Below, piece after piece: positions 8,549 to 14,739 of a stretch of 22,161 nucleotides of DNA. The notes under the pieces are model-generated. The model was not told the DNA's origin, made no database searches, and worked only from the letters and a program-made list of their open reading frames with translations. The position numbers were made by a program, and so were the translations under genes. Each line of letters opens with the position of its first letter. Position 1 is the first letter of the stretch. Origin of the DNA: JBAZTO01 sp041661865 (GTDB lineage Bacteria; Planctomycetota; Phycisphaerae; SM23-33); contig JBAZTO010000059.1 of NCBI GenBank assembly GCA_041661865.1, positions 1 through 22,161 of the forward strand. The letters run 5' to 3'.

Positions 8549-8811
8549 ACTACAACGCTACATGTCCAGCCCCGTTAGGGGCGTTCGTTTTTAGCCCAGG
8601 GCGGAAGCCCTGGGAAAAGAGCTGCTTGCATACGAAGCCCCACAGGGGCGATCGTGGCGCGTTGCCGGTTCACGATCGCCCCTACGGGGCTTGAAACATA
8701 AGAAACCGATCCCCAGGGCTTGTCCCGATAAACAGCATCGGGCCTGCGCCCTGGGCTACTAACGACCAGCCCTACGGGCTTACAGACGCAATACCCTTGT
8801 GGCGTTGTAGT
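8549..8811. repeat. Branched multi-hairpin intergenic element
   Basis: An outer stem pairs ACTACAACGC (8549-8558) with GCGTTGTAGT (8802-8811) perfectly. Inside lie GCCCC-GTTA-GGGGC (8569-8582), CCCAGGGC/GCCCTGGG (8595-8614), a long stem 8635-8656 with 8671-8692 (20 of 22 positions pair), a nested pair CCCAGGGC/GCCCTGGG (8712-8719 with 8748-8755) enclosing CCCGAT/ATCGGG, and AGCCC-TAC-GGGCT (8768-8780). Palindromes of this kind (AGCCC...GGGCT) are familiar as planctomycete intergenic repeats. A structured RNA or a stack of REP-like insertions are both possible. Confidence 0.8.
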
Positions 8812-8875
8812 ATCAATGTCACAGGCGAGACCTGCCTACCGGCAGGCAGATGTTTGCAGCAGTGTCAACGCCATG

Positions 8876-8900
8876 CACGGCTGCACACGACGCAGCCGTG
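8876..8900 (-). repeat. Hairpin CACGGCTGC-N7-GCAGCCGTG, copy 2
   Basis: A 9-bp perfect stem with a 7-nt loop, the same stem as at 4628-4652. The flanks match that copy best on the minus strand. Confidence 0.8.
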
Positions 8901-8920
8901 GCACCTATCAGACCAAATGT

Positions 8921-8985
8921 GACTTCGCACTTCGCACTACTTCCCTGCTTCTGTCTCACTTCGCACTCCGAACTTCGCACTTCTT
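8921..8985 (+). repeat. Degenerate tandem repeat of ACTTCGCACT units
   Basis: ACTTCGCACT and close variants recur four or five times with a short interruption. It ends where the Nif3 stop codon lies on the minus strand. No function is evident; slippage-type expansion is likely. Confidence 0.65.
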
Positions 8986-8986
8986 C

Positions 8987-10117
8987 TCAGGCAATCTCAT
9001 ACGGATCGCGGTCGGATGCGGACTGCGTGACCTTCAGGCCCGGCAGCAGCGACGCGAGGCGCTGGCCGAGGGATCCCAGTGCGATGCGTTCGGAATTGGA
9101 GTGGCCGACACACACGACGGTCAGGCCGGCGGCGGTGGCGGCCAGTGCGTCATGGTGCGGCAGTTCGCCCGTCAACAGAAGTTGCGCCCCGGCTGCGATG
9201 GCGGAGGGATAGTCGCGCCGGGCCGCCCCGGCGATGCAGGCGACCGTGCGGATCGCGCCGACTCGCGCCGGTCGGGCCAACTGAAGCTTGCTCACGCCCA
9301 GGCGACGCTTGATCCGCGCGACCAGGCGCTCGACGCGCATCGGCTGGGGCAGTTGCCCGATCCTGCCGACCCCGCAGCCTTCGGGGAAGGTCTCCAGCGA
9401 ATAGACTTCGATGGCCGGCGTCTCGTAGGGGTGCGCCTGGCGGATGGCGCGGCAGACTTCGCCCGCGGCGCCGCGCGGGGCGACGATCTCCAGGCGCACT
9501 TCCTCCGCCGCTTCGCGCCGCCCGGCCCGCCCGAGGGCTGGGTGGCTCCGCGGCCCGCCCAGGAACGTGCCGATTCCATGCGAGAAGAACGCGCACTGGC
9601 TGTAGTCGCCGATCCTGCCGGCCCCGGCGGCAAACGCCGCTGCACTGACGCGCTGCACATCGTCGTCGGGCACGAAGACGACGATCTTGCACCCGCCCCC
9701 CTGCCGCGCGGCGACCAGCGGACGGACGTTCTGCAAGCCCACCGCGCCGGCCAGCACGTCGTTGGCCCCGCCGACGGCTGAGTCGAAGGCGGTATGCACC
9801 GAGTAGAGCGATAGGCCCGCGCGAAGGGCCTGGTAGAGCGCCGGCGCCGCCTGCGCCGTCACGCGCGAGACGCCCTTAAAGATGGGCGGATGGTACGCCA
9901 TCACCATCTCCGCCTGCAGCCGCCTGGCCTCGGCCAGCACCGGCGGCGTCAGGTCGATGCACAGCAGCACGCGCTTGACGGCCAAGTCGGCGTCGCCGAC
10001 CAGCAGGCCGACGTTGTCCCACTCCTCGGCCAACTGCGGCGGCGCAATGGCCTCCAAGGCCCCGACCACGTCGCGGACTTTCATTTGGCTATTGAGTTGG
10101 GCCTTTGACATGCGCAT
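8987..10117 (-). CDS. Nif3-like dinuclear metal-centre protein (DUF34, YqfO type)
   Basis: The protein has 376 residues with the long YqfO layout: an N-terminal Nif3 half (about 13-135), a PII/CutA-like insert (about 140-242, from CKIVVFVP to QAHPYETPAIEVYSL) and a C-terminal Nif3 half. Metal ligands are visible as His76 (YHPP), His108 and Asp112 (HTAFD), and His339 and Glu343 (GHSNSE). The first His of the usual HHP motif is Tyr75. EEWDNVGLLVGD is a classic family motif. Conserved sequence begins at KVRDVV, so Met12 (10084) may be the true start; neither candidate has a clear ribosome site. Nif3 proteins have been linked to metal handling and GTP cyclohydrolase-type chemistry, but the role is unsettled. 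Confidence 0.92.
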   Translation of the reverse strand: MRMSKAQLNSQMKVRDVVGALEAIAPPQLAEEWDNVGLLVGDADLAVKRVLLCIDLTPPVLAEARRLQAEMVMAYHPPIFKGVSRVTAQAAPALYQALRAGLSLYSVHTAFDSAVGGANDVLAGAVGLQNVRPLVAARQGGGCKIVVFVPDDDVQRVSAAAFAAGAGRIGDYSQCAFFSHGIGTFLGGPRSHPALGRAGRREAAEEVRLEIVAPRGAAGEVCRAIRQAHPYETPAIEVYSLETFPEGCGVGRIGQLPQPMRVERLVARIKRRLGVSKLQLARPARVGAIRTVACIAGAARRDYPSAIAAGAQLLLTGELPHHDALAATAAGLTVVCVGHSNSERIALGSLGQRLASLLPGLKVTQSASDRDPYEIA

Positions 10118-10138
10118 TACGAGGAGGAACCCGACACA

Positions 10139-10621
10139 TCACTTATCGTTCGCTTGCGTCTTGTCTTCCTCGCCAGATTCGCCGTTCTCGGACTTCTGTC
10201 CCAGGAAGGCCAGAACAAGTGCTACCAACGGCCCCCCGCCAATGACCGAGGCGGCCATGCCGCTCGGCCATGTTGGATTATGTAATATTATCCATGTCGC
10301 CGACAATATCCCCAGAAGTGCTATAGTCACCGCGCACCACTGCCCACGTCTTCTTAGATTAGAATCCTCTCCAAGAGATCTACCGTGGAGATCCAGGAAA
10401 CCCTTTTCGATCTCGTGCCGATGCTGAGCTTCTTTCTCAGCCATCGCCAGTATTCGATTCGCAGCTCCCTGGCATGCCCGTTCGTAACCAGCCAAAAGCT
10501 CTGGATGCGGTAACGGGCCTTGGAACTCTTTGTGAACCGCGGTTATCTGCTGCTGAACAGCAGCCCCACCCGCGGTATGTGGTTGGGAATGGCGGCTTAG
10601 TCTGCGATCACGCTTTGACAT
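10139..10621 (-). CDS. DUF2335 membrane protein
   Basis: The protein has 160 residues. The family core at about 38-72 (PHPELLAGYERACQGAANRILAMAEKE, then HRHEIEK) matches the DUF2335 pattern as I remember it. It is followed by two membrane segments (about 95-114 and 121-141) and an acidic charged tail. The start ATG lies inside the last codons of the upstream small gene, a 14-bp overlap that implies translational coupling. The function of DUF2335 is unknown. Base composition is clearly less GC-rich than the genes on either side, which suggests acquisition. Confidence 0.82.
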   Translation of the reverse strand: MSKRDRRLSRHSQPHTAGGAAVQQQITAVHKEFQGPLPHPELLAGYERACQGAANRILAMAEKEAQHRHEIEKGFLDLHGRSLGEDSNLRRRGQWCAVTIALLGILSATWIILHNPTWPSGMAASVIGGGPLVALVLAFLGQKSENGESGEEDKTQANDK

Positions 10622-10844
10622 TGTGCGATTTGTGCTCGGGCTGGTCCACGAACCGGTTTATGGCAACTCGAAGATCGGATGCAACTTTCAGCCAATCCGA
10701 CCGAATGGCTGCGTCGTCGCGAGGAAATACGAAACGCGATCGGCGCGTGCTCGGCGGAATAAGCTCAAACGCCGAACGAACTCCGGCGAGAAAGACATTG
10801 AATTGCCGTCTGGTCACATTCACCTCTACAGACACTATCGACAC
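10608..10844 (-). CDS. Small hypothetical protein paired with the DUF2335 protein
   Basis: A 78-residue frame starts with GTG, though the precise start is uncertain. I recognise no family. Visible features are a beta-like N-terminus (SIVSVEVNVTRRQFNVFLAGV) and a charged helical C-terminus (DWLKVASDLRVAINRFV). It overlaps the DUF2335 start by 14 bp, shares its lower GC content and lies 63 bp beyond the terminase-fusion stop on the same strand. The tight coupling argues that it is real. A two-component role with the membrane protein is a guess. Confidence 0.6.
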   Translation of the reverse strand: MSIVSVEVNVTRRQFNVFLAGVRSAFELIPPSTRRSRFVFPRDDAAIRSDWLKVASDLRVAINRFVDQPEHKSHNVKA

Positions 10845-10907
10845 AGCCCACTAGCGGAGTTTAGCACACTCCCTTACTCACAATCAACACGACTTCGGAT
10901 GGAATTA

Positions 10908-13784
10908 TCAATACCGCCCGCGGGAGACGGCGATCCTGGGCCTCAGGCGGTTGATGAAGAAGTAGCGGAGGGCGTCGATGAGATGGTCGGGGCCGTCCTT
11001 GGCGGGCTTTTCCTGGGCGGCGGCCTCGCCCGAGCCGGCCTGCCCGTAGTGGTAGTTCAGGAACGCCTCGACCATCTGCGTGCATTTGGGGGCGACGACC
11101 AGGCTGGGCTGGCCCGCCGCCGGCGAGAGCGCCGCCCGGATAAGTTCCAGCCCCTCGGCGATGGCGCTGGATCGCGAGGTGCAGACGATGCCCGCCGCCG
11201 CGAGCATCTCGGTGCAGGCTGTGCCGCTGGTGGCCTCGCGCGCCCGGCCCGCGGGGTCCACATACGTCGCCGCCACCGGTCCGGGGTCGCGACGGAGGAT
11301 CTCCATCGCGTGCTGCGAAAGCGGCAGGCGGCTGCGAACGTACTCGTCGATCACGTGTACCGCGCCGGCCGGGCTGACCTGGATCCACAGGCACACCAGC
11401 GGGCTGCGATAGCCGAAGTCCATCGCGCGGTAAGTCGGCCAGTCGGCGCACCAGGCGACGTCCTTCACGTGGCGGGCCGGGTCGAATTCCTCGAAGACGC
11501 GACTGTGCCGCGACGGGCCCCGGCAGAGCATCTCCGCCTCCCACGACGCGCGGCTGGAGCGGGCCTTGATCGCGATGGCGTCGTCGATGCGGAAGAAGCC
11601 GCTGCCCTGCCGCGCGATGCCGCCGCAGTCGTCCTCCAGCAGGCAGTCCCGGCAGACCCGCTCCGGGCCGCACCGCTCGATGACCTCCCACAGGCACCAC
11701 TGGATCAGGTGGTAGCCGCCGGCATTGGCGGCGCCGCCCTGCCGCGCGCCCGAGACCAGCTCCTGCATCAGCCCGCCGCCGCGGTGCAGCGTGGAGAGCA
11801 CCTCGATCGAGCCGCGCGACTGCCCCGAGGACCGCGTGGCGAACTGCACCGCCCGCCACACCTCCGGGTCGAACAGGTCCACCTCGTCGCAGCGGATTTT
11901 CTGCACATGCTGGCCGCGGACGGCGCGCTGACTCTGGGCGAGCATGCGGATTTCGCTGCCGCCGACCAGGCGGACGCGCTCGCGCGTGAAGGGCCCTTCC
12001 AGCAGGTCGGGATGGCCCAGCAGCAGCTCGCGGATGTAGTCGGCCAGGCGGTCGGACTGGTCGAAGCTGCCGCCCAGGACGCGAATCTTCGAGGGCCGGC
12101 GAAAGACCGCGTCCAGCACCGTCGCCACCGCCGCCAGCATCGTCTTGCCCCCGCCGCGATTGGCCCAGACCAGCAGGTCGCGCTGGTCGAAGAAGCTGGC
12201 CGCCAGGTAATCCAGCGGGCAACTGTGATGCGGACAGAGACTCTTGTCCGCCATCGCCACCGAGAACTTCCGCCACACCAGTTCAGCCAGCTCCGCGCGG
12301 TTGGTCGGCGGATGGGCGGTCCAGTCGTCGGTGCCGTCCTTTTCAGCCGGCCGCTGGGGAATCGCCAACTCCGCGATGGCCACCGCTTGCGGCCCAGCCG
12401 GGGCTCGCCGGATGCGCGGCTTGCGCGGGGCCTGGGCGGCCGCATCGGTTTGTGGCTGTGACGACCCCGGCCCGTCGGCCTGGACGGCGGCGGGCTCGGC
12501 CTGGGGTTTGGTTTCATCGGCTGGCACTTCGCCGTCGCCGCCGTGGGCGCGCGAGGCGTCGACGTGATCGTAGTACACGTAGCCCTTCTCGCTGTGGGGA
12601 TACCAGCTCATCATGCCGGCCAACTCGAAGAACGGGTGGAACTGGCCCATGACGGCCAGCGACTCCACCACCGGCGCGGGCGAGGTGGCCAGGATGTGCC
12701 GGACGAGTTTGACCGCCAGTCCGCAGCCGCGATAGGAAGGATGCACGATGACGCGGCTGATGCATTCGACCTCGTCATTGAGGCGATCCAGCGGCGCGCG
12801 GCTGCCGTCCTTGGCGTATCGGCCGGCGGCGGCGAGGTTCCGCCCACTGACGCACACCACCGGCGGCGAGACCACGGCCACCGCCGCGATGCTCGTCGCA
12901 GCCGCGGCGCCCTTGCCGGCCTTCGCAGCCCGAGCCGACCGCACACCGGTCCATCGCGCGGTGCGGGCACTGGGGCGCGGCGCGGGAATGACGTAGACCC
13001 GCTTGTGCGCCGCTGGCGGCCCGGCCAGGTAGTGGAACGGGGCCAGCGCGTGGTAATCCTTGATCCTTCCCCGGCGGATGCGCCAGCGCCGCGGCTTGGA
13101 GGTCTCGGCCGCCGTGGCAGATGGCTGGACGAGCCGGGCGGCCTGGGCCGTCTCCTTGACTACGACGCGGTCGGGGCGGAGGTGTTCGAGCAGCTCGTCG
13201 CGCGTGGTGGCCGCCACCAGCGCCACCGGGGAGTCCGAGATGAGTTTGCGGATCTGTCGGCAGAGGATCTCGGCGGTCGGAAGGTCCAGCGTGGAGGCGA
13301 ACTCGTCGGCCAGCACGATGACCGGCTGACCCTCCTGGGCGGCCTTCCACAGCGCCTCGGCCAGGGCCAGGCGGTAGAGTTGCCCGCCGGAAAGATTCCG
13401 GGCCGGGGTAATCATGGCGGCAGTCTCGGCCAGGCCGCACCGCGAGAGCATCTCCAGCCGCCCCGCCAGCGACCCTCCGCCGACGGCCCCGACAGCCGGC
13501 GACTTGCAGCGCGACAGCGCCGCGACATTCAGCGGCCGGGCCGCCGTCGCCTGCGCGGCGATCTGACCCAGCAGCACGCTCTTGCCGGCCCCCGAAGGCC
13601 CCACCACCGCCAGGATCTGGCCCGGCGAAAGTGCCAGGCGAAAATCGGCATACAAATCTTGCGTCAGGCCCGAGGAGAGCCCAAACTTGCCGGCGACCAG
13701 GGCGGCCTCCCCCGAGGCGGGGACCTCATGGCGGACTTTGGCATTGACGGTAAAGAACCACGCGGGCAGCGGCAACTGGGACAT
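10908..13784 (-). CDS. ABC ATPase - GNAT acetyltransferase - large terminase fusion protein
   Basis: The protein has 958 residues. Residues 35-215 are an ABC ATPase: Walker A GPSGAGKS (62-69), signature LSGGQ (131-135) and Walker B VIVLADEF (155-162). The switch His is absent; AATT stands there. Residues 235-405 are a GNAT domain with the acetyl-CoA loop HPSYRGCGLA (348-357). A Pro/Ala/Gln linker (about 411-490) leads to a phage-type large terminase. It has Walker A ANRGGGKT (541-548), Walker B IRCDEVDLF (630-638), coupling motif LSTLHR, a four-Cys insert (705, 711, 714, 720), and nuclease acids Asp789 (MDFGYRSP), Asp843 (YVDPAG) and Asp933/Asp937 (PDHLIDALRY). AAGGAG lies 8 bp before the ATG. 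ABC-GNAT fusions are known (I recall COG2401, MK0520-like); the added terminase is the striking part. A DNA translocation or cleavage role is inferred. Confidence 0.88.
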   Translation of the reverse strand: MSQLPLPAWFFTVNAKVRHEVPASGEAALVAGKFGLSSGLTQDLYADFRLALSPGQILAVVGPSGAGKSVLLGQIAAQATAARPLNVAALSRCKSPAVGAVGGGSLAGRLEMLSRCGLAETAAMITPARNLSGGQLYRLALAEALWKAAQEGQPVIVLADEFASTLDLPTAEILCRQIRKLISDSPVALVAATTRDELLEHLRPDRVVVKETAQAARLVQPSATAAETSKPRRWRIRRGRIKDYHALAPFHYLAGPPAAHKRVYVIPAPRPSARTARWTGVRSARAAKAGKGAAAATSIAAVAVVSPPVVCVSGRNLAAAGRYAKDGSRAPLDRLNDEVECISRVIVHPSYRGCGLAVKLVRHILATSPAPVVESLAVMGQFHPFFELAGMMSWYPHSEKGYVYYDHVDASRAHGGDGEVPADETKPQAEPAAVQADGPGSSQPQTDAAAQAPRKPRIRRAPAGPQAVAIAELAIPQRPAEKDGTDDWTAHPPTNRAELAELVWRKFSVAMADKSLCPHHSCPLDYLAASFFDQRDLLVWANRGGGKTMLAAVATVLDAVFRRPSKIRVLGGSFDQSDRLADYIRELLLGHPDLLEGPFTRERVRLVGGSEIRMLAQSQRAVRGQHVQKIRCDEVDLFDPEVWRAVQFATRSSGQSRGSIEVLSTLHRGGGLMQELVSGARQGGAANAGGYHLIQWCLWEVIERCGPERVCRDCLLEDDCGGIARQGSGFFRIDDAIAIKARSSRASWEAEMLCRGPSRHSRVFEEFDPARHVKDVAWCADWPTYRAMDFGYRSPLVCLWIQVSPAGAVHVIDEYVRSRLPLSQHAMEILRRDPGPVAATYVDPAGRAREATSGTACTEMLAAAGIVCTSRSSAIAEGLELIRAALSPAAGQPSLVVAPKCTQMVEAFLNYHYGQAGSGEAAAQEKPAKDGPDHLIDALRYFFINRLRPRIAVSRGRY

Positions 13785-13789
13785 TGGAC

Positions 13790-14179
13790 ATGCTCCTTAT
13801 GAAAAAGGAATTCTTCGCCTCCATCCGTGACGGCGCCAAGACCACCACGTTACGGTACTGGAAGCGTCCACAGGTCAGGGCGGGCTCGATTCACACCGTC
13901 CGCGGCCTGGGGCGGGTGCGGATCGAGTCGGTGGGGCAGGTGGATCTTTCGCTCTTGCGGGCGGCGGACGCCCGCGCGGATGGTTTTGCCGGCCTCGACG
14001 AGATGCTGGCGGTGTTGGGGTCGATCTATCCCTCCGCCCGGCGCGAAGGGCGGAGGCTGTACCGGGTGTGCTTCACGTTCCTTCCGCCCGACGGTCCAGG
14101 CCCGTCATGCGGCGAACCGTCGCCACCTGGGCGGAAACCTGGTCGAGCCGGCGGCGGAGACAGTGCCACGACACATTGA
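13790..14179 (+). CDS. ASCH-domain (PUA-like) protein
   Basis: The protein has about 129 residues. The N-terminal part (MLLMKKEFFASIRDGAKTTT, then LRYWKR, then GSIHTVRGLGRVRIESV) is an ASCH domain with the GxKxxTxR-type motif; such domains are thought to bind RNA or modified nucleic acid. The domain ends near residue 100; the rest is low-complexity and overlaps the 3' end of the convergent HTH gene by 107 bp. I chose the ATG at 13790; a TTG at 13784 and an ATG at 13799 are alternatives. Only 5 bp separate this start from that of the fusion gene on the other strand, so their ribosome and promoter regions interlock. ASCH proteins beside ABC-GNAT proteins suggest a functional partnership (inference). 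Confidence 0.8.
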   Translation: MLLMKKEFFASIRDGAKTTTLRYWKRPQVRAGSIHTVRGLGRVRIESVGQVDLSLLRAADARADGFAGLDEMLAVLGSIYPSARREGRRLYRVCFTFLPPDGPGPSCGEPSPPGRKPGRAGGGDSATTH

Positions 14180-14513
14180 AATGATCGCATAATTCGCGGA
14201 GGGTGGCCCCCTGGCAGAACCGCAGGCGGGCCAGCTCGGCCTCTTCCTTGCCCAGGTAGGGCAGGGCCCGCGCGGCGTCGAGAAAACGCCGGCTGGTGAG
14301 GCGACGCCCCAGCCGCCGGACACGCACCCGCAGCGATCGCGGGTCGGCCCCCATGATCCGGGCCAGCGCCGCGACCGACTGCCCGCGGACCAGCACGGCC
14401 TCCAGCAAGTCCCGGTCGGGACGCTTGAGCAGCTCGGCCCGCCCCATGAGCACCGAATCGCTCCGCGGCAGACGTTCGGCGACGCACAGATTTTCCCTCA
14501 GTGAAATAGCCAT
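14073..14513 (-). CDS. Two-HTH DNA-binding protein, sigma-region-4-like; possible small terminase subunit analogue
   Basis: The protein has 146 residues. Two helix-turn-helix segments are visible: about 34-70 (DLLEAVLVRGQSVAALARIM then SLRVRVRRL) and about 90-125 (EAELARLRFCQGATLRELCD then VSWHCLRRRL). The second resembles sigma-70 region 4. GGGAGGA lies 8 bp before the ATG. It is the first leftward gene of the module, followed after the antisense ASCH gene by the terminase fusion, which is the usual TerS-TerL order. A strong leftward promoter containing a candidate operator lies about 100 bp upstream. The small-terminase idea is inference; a transcription factor is the main alternative. Confidence 0.72.
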   Translation of the reverse strand: MAISLRENLCVAERLPRSDSVLMGRAELLKRPDRDLLEAVLVRGQSVAALARIMGADPRSLRVRVRRLGRRLTSRRFLDAARALPYLGKEEAELARLRFCQGATLRELCDHFNVSWHCLRRRLDQVSAQVATVRRMTGLDRRAEGT

Positions 14514-14606
14514 CGAATGATCCTCCCGGCCCGGCGGCCCCAGATGTGACTGACTTATGTTTTTACTCTGGACCTGATCACTGTTGCTTCTATAATACTA
14601 AGATGT

Positions 14607-14634
14607 ATGATAGCTAGTTAACTAACATTGTCAA
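14607..14634 (-). promoter_or_regulatory. Leftward sigma-70-type promoter
   Basis: On the minus strand, a perfect TTGACA (14634-14629) is followed after 16 bp by TATCAT (14612-14607). It points at the HTH gene and the terminase fusion beyond. The palindrome TAGTTAACTA fills most of the spacer, so a bound repressor would block polymerase. Confidence 0.7.
14615..14624. promoter_or_regulatory. Candidate operator 1 (TAGTTAACTA)
   Basis: A perfect 10-bp palindrome between the -35 and -10 of the leftward promoter. It is the probable binding site of the adjacent XRE-S24 repressor (inferred from position and symmetry). Confidence 0.6.
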
Positions 14635-14658
14635 GATAGTTTTTAGATAATTCTGCTA

Positions 14659-14671
14659 TTTGTTAACTAAA
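14659..14671. promoter_or_regulatory. Candidate operator 2 (GTTAAC core)
   Basis: A second GTTAAC, flanked by TTT and TAAA, lies 45 bp from operator 1 and directly before TAAAAT, about 70 bp upstream of the repressor ATG. It would suit autoregulation. Confidence 0.5.
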
Positions 14672-14739
14672 ATGTGGTTCTGGTCGAAGATAACGCTAGA
14701 ATGCCCAGGGGTTGAGGCCTGGATCCGGCGGAGAAAAAC

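Larger units (their letters stand above)
8496..8986. other. Non-coding structured region, 491 bp
   Basis: No gene is supported here. It holds a branched multi-hairpin element (8549-8811), a CCTGCC/GGCAGG hairpin (8831-8846), the second CACGGCTGC hairpin (8876-8900) and a run of ACTTCGCACT-like short tandem repeats (about 8921-8985). It lies between the 3' ends of the convergent siroheme and Nif3 genes. Confidence 0.8.
14514..14739. promoter_or_regulatory. Divergent AT-rich control region of the repressor / HTH-terminase module
   Basis: This 226-bp gap is strikingly AT-rich between GC-rich genes. It contains a leftward promoter (14607-14634), two GTTAAC-centred sites 45 bp apart, a TATAAT at 14591-14596 on the plus strand with no convincing -35, and TAAAAT at 14668-14673 directly after the second GTTAAC site, a possible -10 for the repressor gene. 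The layout is that of a phage-like immunity switch. Confidence 0.65.

Noticed and set aside
8921..8985. CRISPR array
   Set aside because: Units are about 10 bp and almost contiguous, with no spacers of regular length and no cas genes.
8816..9781. Plus-strand frame opposite the Nif3 gene
   Set aside because: It starts in repeat DNA and is then antisense to clear Nif3 motifs.
10623..12461. Plus-strand frame of about 610 codons opposite the terminase fusion
   Set aside because: It runs antisense through the terminase motifs and shows no family pattern.
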